DNA from: Lachnospiraceae bacterium 3-1
Lineage (GTDB): Bacteria; Bacillota; Clostridia; Lachnospirales; Lachnospiraceae
Assembly (NCBI GenBank): GCA_000403255.2
Contig: KE159572.1
Location: 1-64,000 of the forward strand
Length of the DNA: 64,000 nucleotides
Direction: 5' to 3'
A program made the translations under genes and the position numbers. Each line of letters begins with the position of its first letter. Position 1 is the first letter of the stretch. Positions 25,691 to 35,181 of this stretch are shown here, piece after piece. A model generated the notes under the pieces. The model worked only from the letters and a program-made list of their open reading frames with translations, made no database searches and had not been told where the DNA came from.

Positions 25691-25985
25691 AATAATTTAC
25701 AAAATAAAGGAGTCGGAAGTGATTGTGATTGGCCCCCGCTGTATTGGCACAATATCTGCGGCTCTGCACGTAATATGCTGGATCGCTTTTATGGTCTGGC
25801 AGAGGAAGGAGCTTTATCGGGAAAGTCGCTGCGTTTTCTCTTTCAGGGAGCAGCTCCGGAAAAGTGGATGATGGAGGCCGAGGAATATACAATGAAGCGT
25901 TTTGCAGGGCTTTATGGGATGGAGTATGCGGGAATGGCACCAATCGCTCCGAGGCAGGCAGATTGTCGGAGAAATTATGAGAATA
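25690..25985 (+). pseudogene. NADPH-dependent FMN reductase, C-terminal fragment
   Basis: After a frame change the sequence reads VIVIGPRCIG / PLYWHNICGSARNMLDRFYG, then LAEEGALSGKSLRFLFQGAA and YTMKRFAGLYGMEYAG. This is the C-terminal half of a flavodoxin-family reductase. The N-terminal nucleotide loop is absent. Confidence 0.6.
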
Positions 25986-26015
25986 TTTTCATCAATGTTA
26001 TAGGAGGAATACAGC

Positions 26016-26663
26016 ATGGCGGTAAAACAAACAGCAGGAAGGACTGCACTTGGGGAATTTGCCCCTAAATTTGCAGAGTTGAATGATGATGTGCTTTTTG
26101 GGCAGGTGTGGAGCCGGGAAGATAAAATGTCTCTCCGTGATCGTTCTCTTATCACGGTTGTATCGTTGCTTTCTCAGGGGCTTACCGATACCTCTTTTGT
26201 TCATCATCTTGAAGCGGCAAAAGCAAACGGCATAACAAAAACTGAAATTGCCGAGATCATTACACATGCGGCTTTTTACGCAGGGTGGCCAAAGGCGTGG
26301 GCGGCGTTCCGTCTGGCGAAGGAAATCTGGAATAATGAAACGGACGGAACAGATGAAAAGGCTCTGCATGAAAAGTCTTTTGTTTTTCCAATCGGCCAAC
26401 CAAACGATGCGTTTGCGCAGTATTTTTCAGGGCAGAGCTATCTGAACCCGATTTCCAAAGAGCAGGTGGGTATTTTTAATGTGACCTTTGAGCCGGGCTG
26501 CCGGAACAACTGGCACATCCATCATGCCGATAAGGGCGGCGGACAGATTCTGGTCTGCGTGGCAGGCAGGGGCTTTTATCAGGAATGGGAAAAAGAGCCG
26601 ATCTGCATGACGGCGGGGGATACCGTTAATATTCCGGCAGACTGTTTTTCTCCTTATATGTGA
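26016..26663 (+). CDS. Carboxymuconolactone decarboxylase-cupin protein, C-terminally truncated
   Basis: 215 residues. The N-terminal ~110 form an AhpD/CMD-like domain (DKMSLRDRSLITVVSLLSQG, AEIITHAAFYAGWPKAWAAF), though without the CxxC redox pair. Then comes a cupin with NNWHIHHADKGGGQI and GDTVNIPA. Normal relatives continue with a second cupin His motif after NIPA. Here the frame runs off into DCFSPYM and stops where an ICE remnant begins, so about 35 residues are lost. ATAGGAGG precedes the ATG. Confidence 0.75.
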   Translation: MAVKQTAGRTALGEFAPKFAELNDDVLFGQVWSREDKMSLRDRSLITVVSLLSQGLTDTSFVHHLEAAKANGITKTEIAEIITHAAFYAGWPKAWAAFRLAKEIWNNETDGTDEKALHEKSFVFPIGQPNDAFAQYFSGQSYLNPISKEQVGIFNVTFEPGCRNNWHIHHADKGGGQILVCVAGRGFYQEWEKEPICMTAGDTVNIPADCFSPYM

Positions 26664-26985
26664 GTATGCCGTTGTAAAGTTTGCGTATCTTTTTCAGTGC
26701 AGTTTCCCTGATACCCCGGATTTCCGGTCTGACTGTCCGATGCTCTCTGCATATTCTGCTGGGGAATAATCACGCAGGAACAGATAATAGAGCATATTTT
26801 TCAGGTGCGGCTTTAGTTCCTTCAATATTTTTGATAAATCCGCATCCGTGACAAACCCGTGTACTGCTTCGGGATGGTCAAATATAATATCAAGGAAATT
26901 TCCCGCAAGCAGAAGCCTTCTTAAAATCATGTTATAGGAAGGCTTGCCGGAAACATAAAATTCATCTGCGTTATTGATTAGTGAG
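26655..26985 (-). pseudogene. ICE sigma-factor-like HTH protein, C-terminal fragment, frameshifted
   Basis: The minus frame reads RRLLLAGNFLDIIFDHPEAV, HGFVTDADLSKILKELKPHL, then YSPAEYAESIGQSDR. After a frame change near 26725 it continues EIRGIRETALKKIRKLYNGI. This resembles the sigma-like regulatory proteins of Clostridia conjugative elements. It is joined to the TetR fragment upstream. Confidence 0.5.
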
Positions 26986-27310
26986 GATGTTATCGCTATA
27001 AAATCCGAGAAAAAAAGCGTTTTATTTCATCACGTCCGATCGCATCATAGGCGCAACTGATAATATAGTCATTTTCATCTACATAATCCATGATAAAGCG
27101 GATAGCATCTTCGTAATCCACCAACAGATCAAAATGCTTCACTACTTCAATGGCTTCCTCGGTCAGCATCCAGCGGAGCAACGCATATATATCATCAAAA
27201 TGATAATAAAAAGTATTTCGGTTTACGTCGCAGTACTGTATGATTTCTTTTACAGTAATTTTTGAAAAGTTCTTATGGCGCATGGCTTTTTTTAGGGAAA
27301 GAGCCAGTGC
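26975..27310 (-). pseudogene. TetR-family regulator, truncated at both ends
   Basis: The core ALALSLKKAMRHKNFSKITV, then KEIIQYCDVNRNTFYYHFDD is a TetR HTH. The frame lacks a start codon before KALALS. After GRDEIKRFF the frame shifts; the next frame gives SDFIAITSSLINNADE before unrelated ICE sequence. It is divergent from the MMPL exporter genes and was probably their repressor. Confidence 0.65.
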
Positions 27311-27414
27311 CTTGCAGGCTCATTGTCTGTTTTATTTTGTATCCCATTCTATATAATCAATGACGTACCAGAAAAATGGCAGGAAGAAAATGAAAGCAAC
27401 AGGAGGGGAATCTT

Positions 27415-27732
27415 ATGCCAAAACAGTCCTATGAAATAGTAATGCAGACTTCCATAGGCAAAAGATATGGAACAATGATTGTGGAATGGGAAGGGGAACA
27501 GATTAGCGGGCTTATGGAAATTTTAGGCCATACGAAAGCTTTTCATGGAGAAATAGATAAAACAGGAAATTGCCGTATTGAGGGGAGGATGATTTCTTTG
27601 ACCCGGACGATTCCATACATTGCAGTAGGAAAAATCATTCCCTCAATGCTAAAGCTCTCCCTGCGTGGAGAACGGAATATTTTTGAAGTGGCAGGTGTGC
27701 CGTGTAAAGTGAATGGAGGAGTAACATTGTGA
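27415..27732 (+). CDS. Hypothetical protein upstream of an MMPL exporter
   Basis: A 105-residue protein without membrane segments. It reads MQTSIGKRYGTMIVEWEGEQ, then LMEILGHTKAFHGEID, probably a small beta-rich domain. AGGAGGGG precedes the ATG. It overlaps the following exporter gene by 4 bp, so the two were made together. Function unknown. Confidence 0.7.
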   Translation: MPKQSYEIVMQTSIGKRYGTMIVEWEGEQISGLMEILGHTKAFHGEIDKTGNCRIEGRMISLTRTIPYIAVGKIIPSMLKLSLRGERNIFEVAGVPCKVNGGVTL

Positions 27733-29715
27733 GAAAGTTCTATACGGGTGTTGTCAGGCGCCGAAAAAGTATTCTGATCTTTTTTATCGCATCAGTGGTA
27801 TTATGCGCCATATTAAAAAATTTCGTATCTGTTAATTATGATATGAATGATTATCTGCCAGAGGATGCGAAATCGACTGTTGCATTGGACATGATGGAAC
27901 AGGAATTTGAGGGCGGGATTCCAAATACCTGCGTTATGATAAATCATGTGACAATTCCAGAGGCTTTAGAGTATAAGGAAAAACTGAAAGCAGTGGATGG
28001 TGTTACGGAAGTAACATGGCTGGATGATGCAGTGGATCTTACGCTCCCTATCAGCGCGATTGATAAGGACATTCTGGAAACGTATTATGCTGACAATACG
28101 GCATTGCTTACTGTGACAATTGAAAAGACAAGCCGGATCAGTGCAGTGGCTGATATTCGTGAGATTATCGGTGATGAAAATGCAATGTCCGGAAGCGCTG
28201 TTTCTACGGCAACAGCCACATTGAATACGGTTTCAGAAATTCAAAAAATTACAGTAATTGCCGTGCTGTTTGTGCTTATTGTACTGATTCTGACAACAAG
28301 CTCATGGGTAGAGCCAATCATTATATTAGCTGGATTATTCTGTATTTTTGATTCACCGTTTTGAAGAATGCCGGAAAGAGACAACAGATGTACAGGAGGC
28401 TATGGTAGATGCCTTATGCAAATCTACAACGTCTATCCTTTCCAGCGGATTGACGACAGTGATTGGTTTTTTGGCGCTGGTGTTAATGCAGTTTCAAATC
28501 GGGCCGGATTTGGGCCTTGCACTGGCAAAAGGCGTGGCGGTAAGTCTTATTATAGTGTTTCTATTTATGCCTTCTCTTGTTTTATCTGCTTATAAATTCT
28601 TAGATAAAACAAAGCGCCGTCCGCTTATGCCAAGTTTCAGAAAATTTGGGGCAGCAGTCAACCGCATAGCAGTCCCTATGGTGTGCCTGTTTGCTATTAT
28701 TGTTATTCCGGCGTATCTGGGATCAAATGCAAATGAATATTATTACGGATCATCAAAGATTTTCAATGAGGAAACACAGCTTGGCAGGGATGTTGAATCT
28801 ATCGAAGAAGTATTCGGGCAGCGTGACACCTATGTATTGCTTGTTCCTCGTGGCAATACTGCTACAGAAACAGCGCTTTCGGATGAGCTCCATGAACTTC
28901 CTCAGATTACAAGCATTATATCCTATGTTGATATGGCAGGGGCAGAAATCCCTTTGGAATATCTGGATGAAGATACCCTGTCCCAGCTAATGAGCGAAAA
29001 TTACAGCCGGATGGTGCTTTCCGTGGATGCTTCCTATGAAGGAGAAGAAACATTTTCACTTGTAGAAACAATACGTGACATTGCACAATCTTATTATCCA
29101 GATACATGGCATCTCGCCGGAGAAGGAGTGAGTACATACGATTTGATGGATACGGTAACGACAGATATGGTGAAAGTAAATTTGGTTGCTATTGCTGCTG
29201 TTTTTATTGTACTTCTTCTGACAATGAAATCTGTTACTTTACCTGTCATTCTGGTATTGAGTATAGAAACGGCAATCTGGCTGAATCTGTCATGTCCGTA
29301 TTTTATGGATCAGACCATTTTCTATATCGCATACCTGATTATCAGTTCGATTCAGTTAGGCGCGACGGTTGATTATGCAATCTTAATGACAGACCGTTAT
29401 AAAGAGAACCGACAGAGTTTATCGAAAAAAGAAGCTGTGCGCCAGACGATTTCAGATGTTACGGTATCCATACTTACATCGGGCAGTGTCCTGACCGTAG
29501 TCGGATTGTTGCTTGGGTATATCTCTACGAACCAGCTTTTGGCACAGCTTGGTATTTTTGTAGGCCGTGGGGCAATCCTTTCATTAGCGATAGTGCTGCT
29601 GATTCTTCCGGGACTCCTATTCCTGTTTGATAAACTGATTACAGGAACGAGGAAAAAGCATGAACGTAAAAAATTTTTGTTTCACAGGGAGGTAATAAAC
29701 CATGAATCACTTTAA
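27729..29715 (+). pseudogene. MMPL/RND-type exporter with internal deletion
   Basis: The 5' part (27729-28364) encodes the first membrane segment, a periplasmic loop (NYDMNDYLPEDAKSTVALDM) and VLFVLIVLILTTSSWVEPII. It then jumps at about 28345 into another frame at VFLIHRFEECRKETTDVQEA, continuing to 29715 with a second repeat including QLGATVDYAILMTDRYKENR. The family normally has about 35-40 more residues, including the LDYSVF segment, between these parts. An out-of-frame deletion splits a protein of ~700 residues. Confidence 0.8.
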
Positions 29716-30978
29716 TCTAAAAAATCCACATCCGTAATTCTTGCAACTGCCCTTCTTGTCTCTGCTTTACCGGTTTCTGCGTCTGCTATGGAAGCAAATA
29801 CAGACAAGGAAGAAGTTGTCTATGTAAATCTAGGCAATGATGGATCGGTCAGGGAAATCAATGTTGTCAATATTTTTGGAGGAAATGCAGAGGGCTTAAT
29901 CATTGACTATGGAAAATATCTGGATGTGCGGAATATGACAACAACAGACACGATTGACCTTTCCGGTGATGCTATAAAGATCAATTCGTTTGCCGAAAAG
30001 CTATATTATGAGGGGAAACTTGAAAGTACTCGGATGCCGTGGGATATTCAGATACGTTATTTTTTAGATGTCAGAGAGTATGCCGCAGAAGAAATTGTGG
30101 GTAAAAGCGGTGAAATAAAAATAACAATCTGCATTGCGCAGAATCAGAAATACAGGGGAGATTTCTACGACAATTATGCTCTGCAGGCTTCTCTGTCATT
30201 TGATACAGATAAATGTAAAAATATTGTGGCCCCGGATGCTACGGTTGCAAATGTTGGAAGCAATAAGCAGCTTACCTACACGATTCTGCCCGGAAAAGGA
30301 GCGGATATTGAGATTACAGCGGAAGTGTCTGAATTTGAAATGGATGGAATATCTATCAATGGAATCCCGCTGAACCTTAATATTGAGGTGGATGATGAGG
30401 AATTGATGGGACAGGTTACAGAATTGCTGGATGCAATCAGCCAGTTAGATGACGGCGTGGCAGAATTGCAGGATGGCGCCTCTGATTTACAGGATGGCGC
30501 ACAGTCTGACCTGAAAGGCGGCGTGAATGATTTGAAGGATGGTGCCGAGCAGCTTCACAGGGGTGCTGCCGATATGAAAACGGATGATATGCTGTACTCT
30601 GGCGGTAATGGGACAGGACTGTCCTTCTATATCAAATATGCGGAAGGTTCAACAGAGGATAATCCGACTGTGATTGCAAAAGGTGTTGATGAGAATGGGA
30701 ATGAATTTGAGCAGACCATACATATCAACAAGATAAATCCGAAATGTGCAACGGTTGTGGAGATGCGGGTTTTGGAAGCGCATCTTGGCGTAGATAAAAA
30801 CGGAGGTCTTTCTTCTCTTCCACTGGAGACAGGAGAGATGGGATTGCATGACAGGGCAGACTTTATGGATATGTTTCAAAAGCAGATCAGTGCTATGAGG
30901 CTGTTAGGGCAGCAAAAACTGGCGGCATACTACCAGTACAGTATGCAGGCGTATTGGGATTTCATGAACAAGAAATAA
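29702..30978 (+). pseudogene. Chimera: YhgE-like heptad protein joined to an ICE protein tail
   Basis: ATG at 29702 starts MNHFNLKNPHP. One base is then out of frame, and the next frame gives a signal peptide (SVILATALLVSALPVSASA) and an extracellular domain. A repeat region follows (DDGVAELQDGASDLQDG, GVNDLKDGAEQLHRGA), typical of YhgE/Pip partners of MMPL exporters. Near 30575 it switches to GTGLSFYIKYAEGSTEDNPT, ...GEMGLHDRADF and YYQYSMQAYWDFMNKK, a tail I associate with Tn1549-type elements. Confidence 0.65.
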
Positions 30979-31002
30979 ATTCTATCGGCTACATATCCCC
31001 TA

Positions 31003-31152
31003 ATAAGCCACAGAGGGCAGGCACATGAAAAAGAGAACAGCTTTGACTTTGACATAAGGGAGGCGAGAAAAGTCGGTGCGGACTTCCGCAATGACCTGTG
31101 CAACGGCATGATGCAGTTTTACCTGGATTATTTCAATTTCGCCGGATTCTAA
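31003..31152 (+). pseudogene. C-terminal scrap of an unidentified protein
   Basis: One frame reads SHRGQAHEKENSFDFDIREA, then RKVGADFRNDLCNGMMQFYL and a stop at about 31152. It has no start and follows the chimeric gene. It looks like protein-coding remnant DNA of the same mobile element. Confidence 0.35.
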
Positions 31153-31184
31153 AAAATGCAGTTGATTTTCAGATACAGAAATGT

Positions 31185-31282
31185 TATATTATAGAAAAGG
31201 AGCAACCGCCCACAAAGTGGTTTACCCCCGTAGTTGGCAATAAGCCTACCTGTTCTCGGCAAAGTACAAGGTAGGCTTATTT
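31185..31282 (+). ncRNA. Probable antisense antitoxin RNA (RatA-like)
   Basis: This is the plus strand opposite the 3' end of the toxin gene. TATATTATAG (31193-31201) could act as a promoter. The region ends in the shared stem-loop, ATAAGCCTACCT pairing with AGGTAGGCTTAT (about 31240-31281), followed by TTATTTT. This is the layout of TxpA/RatA-type I systems. The RNA itself is inferred. Confidence 0.55.
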
Positions 31283-31376
31283 ATTTTCGCTTGTTATTCC
31301 TATCTATGTAGGCAAACAGTGAAATGAGAAAAGTGCCAAAAAGAATCAGCAATGTCAATACTTCGTATGTACTCAT
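31281..31376 (-). CDS. Type I toxin, TxpA/holin-like membrane peptide
   Basis: A 31-residue peptide: MSTYEVLTLLILFGTFLISL, then FAYIDRNNKRK. One transmembrane helix is followed by a basic tail, exactly the putative holin-like toxin pattern found in Firmicutes type I toxin-antitoxin loci. A strong GGGAGGTGG precedes the ATG at 31376. Its 3' end overlaps a symmetrical terminator shared with the probable antisense RNA. Overproduction would depolarise the membrane. Confidence 0.85.
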   Translation of the reverse strand: MSTYEVLTLLILFGTFLISLFAYIDRNNKRK

Positions 31377-31479
31377 GTTCACCACCTCCCTTCCCTTTCG
31401 AGTTAGGGAGGCTCACCACCTTGTAGCACGACCGCTCCTACAGAAGATTATAGCATACAAAAAATTATCCAGCAATCTG

Positions 31480-31872
31480 TTTTTCCAGCCAAGCTGGACA
31501 CAAAAGAGCCAATGAGCCTGTCAACCCCTTTATTGGATGGCACTTGCAAAGCAAGTGGGGGTTACAGAGCGGATTCCCGGCAGAAATGCCCCAATCATGG
31601 AAAAAGGGATGTTCCAAATGCACTTTATTGGAATATCCCTTGGTTATAATAAATCTTTTCCGTTTATTGTTTCCGTGGTGAAAGAGGAAAGCTGTCTGCT
31701 TATGTGGGCTTTTATAGCTGTTATGCAAAAAATACCCTGCTGATTTTCCATGACTGCATAAGATAACGCCATGACAGCTTCTAAAAAATAGAACAGGGTA
31801 TGCATAAACCGGGACAGTCCTGCATACCTTAGAGTAAAGAGTAGGTTGTTAATTACTTGTACCCGTTACCTC
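31480..31872. other. Intergenic region without a supported gene
   Basis: It contains a hairpin around GCACTTGCAAAGCAAGTG (about 31542-31558) and unremarkable sequence. No reading frame has both a ribosome-binding site and plausible composition. Confidence 0.4.
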
Positions 31873-32253
31873 TCAAGTTTTATACCCACCGTGAAACTGC
31901 TGGTTTGAAAGCTCTTCCAAAGATAACACTATAGGATTAAGTTTAGCATTAGACTCATCAACATGTTTATCTAACAAAGCTAATAACTCTTCAAACTCAT
32001 TGGTTCCGCTTCATGTCTTACCGCAACTACATTGTACATAGTAGGTTGTGTACGTATGAACAGCCTTACCCTTAACCGTTGCCAGCTTAGACCAGTTGCT
32101 CTTGCCATCGAACCGAACGCTGGCTGTTTGGATGCCTCCGAACACGACAGCAACCGCAATGGCTGTCACTGCAATCCTCTTGGCAATCCATTTATTTTCG
32201 TTTTCACATAAATCCCTCCATCCTTTTTCATCTGTGCCATGCCGGATACCCAC
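31873..32253 (-). pseudogene. Small secreted protein gene with internal TGA
   Basis: The minus frame gives CENENKWIAKRIAVTAIAVA, then VVFGGIQTASVRFDGKSNWS (a signal-anchor-like hydrophobic stretch), and HTYTTYYVQCSCGKT. It meets TGA (32011-32013), then continues in the same frame with SGTNEFEELLALLDKHVDES and LEELSNQQFHGGYKT to a second stop at 31873. The continuation looks coding, so the TGA is a likely nonsense mutation. Family unknown; start uncertain (GTG 32253 or nearer). Confidence 0.5.
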
Positions 32254-32472
32254 TCATATCTTTTATCATATGCGCCCGGCATTTTTTGTGCCCACTTCTA
32301 TGCCTAAAATTATAAGACTTAGTAAATGGTTTGTTAATTTATTTTTTCGGCACCCTTCGACAAGCCCTGTCTGTTTCCGTCCTTTCCCACACCCTGTGGG
32401 GCAATTTCCACCATACTGAACCTGTGCCAGAGTTTCCGTGTAAACCAACAAAAAATTTTTTAAGGAGGATAT

Positions 32473-32535
32473 ATGTTTCCGTCCCCCTGCACAAAACCGT
32501 TCCACACAGCCATAGCCTGTCTGTCCGGCGTGTAG
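32473..32535 (+). CDS. Possible 20-residue peptide
   Basis: ATG at 32473 stands 4 bp after the strong site AAGGAGG and encodes MFPSPCTKPFHTAIACLSGV. I cannot assign a function. It could be a leader peptide for the Bce-type operon or a chance frame. Confidence 0.25.
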   Translation: MFPSPCTKPFHTAIACLSGV

Positions 32536-32681
32536 AAACTCCTAAAGCGGACAAAATTTTTCTACCCTTCCATAGAATTTTTTTATCCAGAATTTTATGA
32601 TAATTCCATAAAGCAAATACATATCAAGGCTGACTGCTTTATGGAAAGCGAGGAAAAATGTCATATGAAATTTCTATAGAC

Positions 32682-32710
32682 TTGCTTTAGTTCGCTTAAC
32701 CGACTATAAT
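32682..32710 (+). promoter_or_regulatory. Promoter of the HTH/two-component operon
   Basis: TTGCTT (32682-32687), 17 bp, TATAAT (32705-32710). It lies 36 bp before the HTH gene. Confidence 0.6.
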
Positions 32711-32745
32711 AAAGAATACTTTTAGTTGATTTTGGGAGGTATCTT

Positions 32746-32934
32746 ATGTTTGATTACATGGCAGTGCAGGAAACCGCAAAATTATGGGGGATATCCGAAC
32801 GGCAAGTCCAGAAATTATGCAAGGCAAACCGCATTGAGGGCGTTATCCACCTAACCCGTGTATGGCTTATCCCACGGGACACAGAAAAGCCAGCGGATAT
32901 GCGTCGGAAAAATTACAAGGAGATGGGAAAATGA
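32746..32934 (+). CDS. Small excisionase/MerR-type HTH protein
   Basis: A 62-residue winged-helix-like protein. It reads MAVQETAKLWGISERQVQKL, then CKANRIEGVIHLTRVWLIPR, the pattern of excisionase/helix_turn_helix_17 domains. GGGAGG precedes the ATG. It overlaps the response regulator start by 4 bp, so it is translated with the two-component genes. It probably tunes the operon or bends DNA. Confidence 0.75.
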   Translation: MFDYMAVQETAKLWGISERQVQKLCKANRIEGVIHLTRVWLIPRDTEKPADMRRKNYKEMGK

Positions 32935-33602
32935 TAGAAATCTATTATATTGAAGATGATGAAAATATTGCAATGGCTGTAAAAGAATATCTAAGCCAAA
33001 AAGGGTATGCCGTTTCTATATTTGGAACATTGGAAAGCGGAAAGAAGGCATTGGAGCGCCATATTCCAAACTTTGCACTGATTGACTGGAATATGCCAGA
33101 CGGCGAGGGAAACAGCTTTTGCAGATGGATACGCTCAAGATGGAAAGAACTGCCAGTCATTTTTCTAACTGTCCGAGATGACACTTGTGATATTATTTCT
33201 GGTTTTGAATATGGGGCAGATGATTATGTGACAAAACCTTTTGAATTAGAAGTTCTGTATTCCCGCATTCACGCACTGTTGCGCAGGGCGGGGAATGTGC
33301 AGAGCCAGTATCTTTCCTGTGGTTCTATTTCAATTGATAAAAATAAAACAGCAGTATTTTGTGGCGAAGAAGAAATTACTGTTAGCCAAGCAGAATACCA
33401 GCTTTTGCAGATTTTAATGGAAAATAAGGGGAAAACCGTCACAAGAGAACGGCTGCTGACTCAAATCTGGGACAACAACGGGAATTATGTCAATGATAAT
33501 ACGTTGACCGTGACAATCAAACGGCTTAGAGAAAAGCTCCATCATCCGTCCTGCTTAAAAACAATACGGAGCTTTGGCTACCGTATGGAGGATGAGATAT
33601 GA
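32931..33602 (+). CDS. OmpR-family response regulator (BceR-like)
   Basis: A 223-residue response regulator. The receiver has YIEDDENIAMAV and the phosphorylation Asp in FALIDWNMPDGEG. The C-terminal winged helix ends in NDNTLTVTIKRLREKL, RSFGYRME. The start is the ATG at 32931 (MIEIYYIEDD) after AAGGAGATGGG. It is translationally coupled to the kinase (4 bp overlap). By context it activates the ABC transporter at 35182-38057 in response to cell-envelope-active peptides. Confidence 0.92.
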   Translation: MIEIYYIEDDENIAMAVKEYLSQKGYAVSIFGTLESGKKALERHIPNFALIDWNMPDGEGNSFCRWIRSRWKELPVIFLTVRDDTCDIISGFEYGADDYVTKPFELEVLYSRIHALLRRAGNVQSQYLSCGSISIDKNKTAVFCGEEEITVSQAEYQLLQILMENKGKTVTRERLLTQIWDNNGNYVNDNTLTVTIKRLREKLHHPSCLKTIRSFGYRMEDEI

Positions 33603-34825
33603 GCAAAAAATCAAATATAAAGATAATGGTTCTGTTTGTGTTGTCGGTCAGTCTTATTGTAGTGGCAATGACTACATACCTTCTTACCCTTTACTATCGC
33701 CATGTGTATTTTCAAATATTGGGAGGATTTTGTGAAAGTATGATTGAAAATAATCCAGATTCAAGGCAGGCTGTTTTGGAATTATTGAAAACGCACGACT
33801 TCCATGTGACAGGCGAAAATATATTATCAAATTTTGGTTATTATCCATCGAATTTAGGGATTACGGACACGACAGCTCTTTGGATTGCCGTTTTAGCTTT
33901 TTTTGTGGGCGGCATATTATTCCTTTTTACTTTCTGTTATTGGCATAGGAAATCATATACCCGTATCCAAGCTCTGACGAGATATTTGGAAAAAATAAAT
34001 ACAGGCGTTCAAGGATTGGTTTTTGAATCTTCAGATGATGAATTTTCAAAACTGCAAGATGAAATATATAAAACGGTAACGGAACTTTACCAGACAAGGG
34101 AAGAAGCCCTGACAGCACGAAACAATTTTGCAGAAAATCTTTCTAATATTGCCCATCAGCTTAAAACACCGATTACGTCTATTTCCTTAACTGTCCAGAT
34201 GGCGAAAGAACATTTGGGCGATATTCGTACCGCAGAAACACCACAAGGGCATACCTCTTTGGCGTGTAAAATGCACGCCAATATCAAGGATATAGGGCGG
34301 CAGATAAACAGGCTCATGTACTTAGAAGAAGCGTTATTGCTATTGTCCCGCATTGATGTGGGAACGCTTGTACTTGACAAGAAACCAACAGATGTTTTTA
34401 CAATTCTTTCTCTGGCATCGGACAATTTATATGAATTGTTCATTCAGAATGGCGTTCTGATTGATATTCCAGAAATGGGTGAGATGAATATCAATGTGGA
34501 TTTAAACTGGACGATGGAAGCGGTCATGAATTTGATGAAAAATTGTATGGAAGCAACAGAAGCAGGCGCTGCTGTTCATTGTTCCTATGAAAAAAATCCT
34601 CTTTATGTACAGATACGGATATGGGATGAGGGGGAGGGATTTACAAAAGAGGACTTGCCACATTTGTTTGAGCGGTTCTATCGTGGGGAAAAAACTGAAA
34701 ATACTGGAATCGGAATAGGACTTTCCCTTTCAAAAGCAATTATAGAAATGCAGAACGGAATTATCCGTGCATTCAATCTTCCGAATGGCGGGGCTTGTTT
34801 TGAAGTTCGTTTTTATATTTCGTGA
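33599..34825 (+). CDS. Sensor histidine kinase (BceS-like context)
   Basis: A 408-residue kinase with two transmembrane helices (about residues 8-32 and 100-122) around a ~65-residue outer loop. Then come a HAMP-like linker, the H-box SNIAHQLKTPITSISL, and an ATPase domain with NLMKNCMEATEAG and GIGIGLSLSKAI. The loop is longer than in intramembrane-sensing BceS proteins, so the sensing mode may differ. A segment of this gene (34235-34280) is strikingly similar to the two direct repeats at 35051-35154. Confidence 0.92.
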   Translation: MSKKSNIKIMVLFVLSVSLIVVAMTTYLLTLYYRHVYFQILGGFCESMIENNPDSRQAVLELLKTHDFHVTGENILSNFGYYPSNLGITDTTALWIAVLAFFVGGILFLFTFCYWHRKSYTRIQALTRYLEKINTGVQGLVFESSDDEFSKLQDEIYKTVTELYQTREEALTARNNFAENLSNIAHQLKTPITSISLTVQMAKEHLGDIRTAETPQGHTSLACKMHANIKDIGRQINRLMYLEEALLLLSRIDVGTLVLDKKPTDVFTILSLASDNLYELFIQNGVLIDIPEMGEMNINVDLNWTMEAVMNLMKNCMEATEAGAAVHCSYEKNPLYVQIRIWDEGEGFTKEDLPHLFERFYRGEKTENTGIGIGLSLSKAIIEMQNGIIRAFNLPNGGACFEVRFYIS

Positions 34826-35050
34826 AAATAATGCGAAGCACATAAAATGATGGTATGTTTGGGGTGTAGTCACTGAGATGTCACTTTCATTTGTTATAAT
34901 AAAAAGACTTTGAGAAATCTCAAATCAAAAACCATGTTGCAAGCAACAGGGTTTTTGACCCTCGCGGCATTCGTCAAATAACCATGTAAACATGGCTATT
35001 TTCCTCATTGCTCGCGGGAATAATAGAAAGATTTATATCGAGGTATAGAA
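34826..35050 (+). promoter_or_regulatory. Promoter region of the ABC transporter genes
   Basis: TATAAT at 34895-34900. Just upstream, TCACTGAGA-TGTCACTTT contains a direct TCACT repeat that may be the response regulator site. The -35 is weak, consistent with activation. Further on, hairpins pair CATGT-AAACATG and CCCTCGCGG / CTCGCGGG. Confidence 0.45.
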
Positions 35051-35154
35051 AAATACCACAAGGGTATACCTCTATGGAGTGAGGGACACGCCAGTAATAA
35101 GGAAATACCACAAGGGTATACCTCTATGGCGTGAGGGACACGCCAGTAATAAGG
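35051..35154 (+). repeat. Two 52-bp direct repeats before the ABC ATPase gene
   Basis: Copies at 35051-35102 and 35103-35154 differ at one or two bases. Each contains ATACCACAAGGGTATACCTC, then ATGG-GTGAGGGACACGCC. The core also matches about 34235-34280 inside the histidine kinase gene (CCACAAGGGCATACCTCTTT). They end 27 bp before the ATPase start and could be regulatory or a small duplication scar. Confidence 0.75.
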
Positions 35155-35181
35155 AAATAACAAACAGGAGGATTTGACAAC

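Noticed and set aside
32266-32600. Overlapping frames of 70-90 residues on both strands upstream of the H-T-H gene at 32746
   Set aside because: They are mutually overlapping, lack ribosome-binding sites and read as shadow frames of a leader region.
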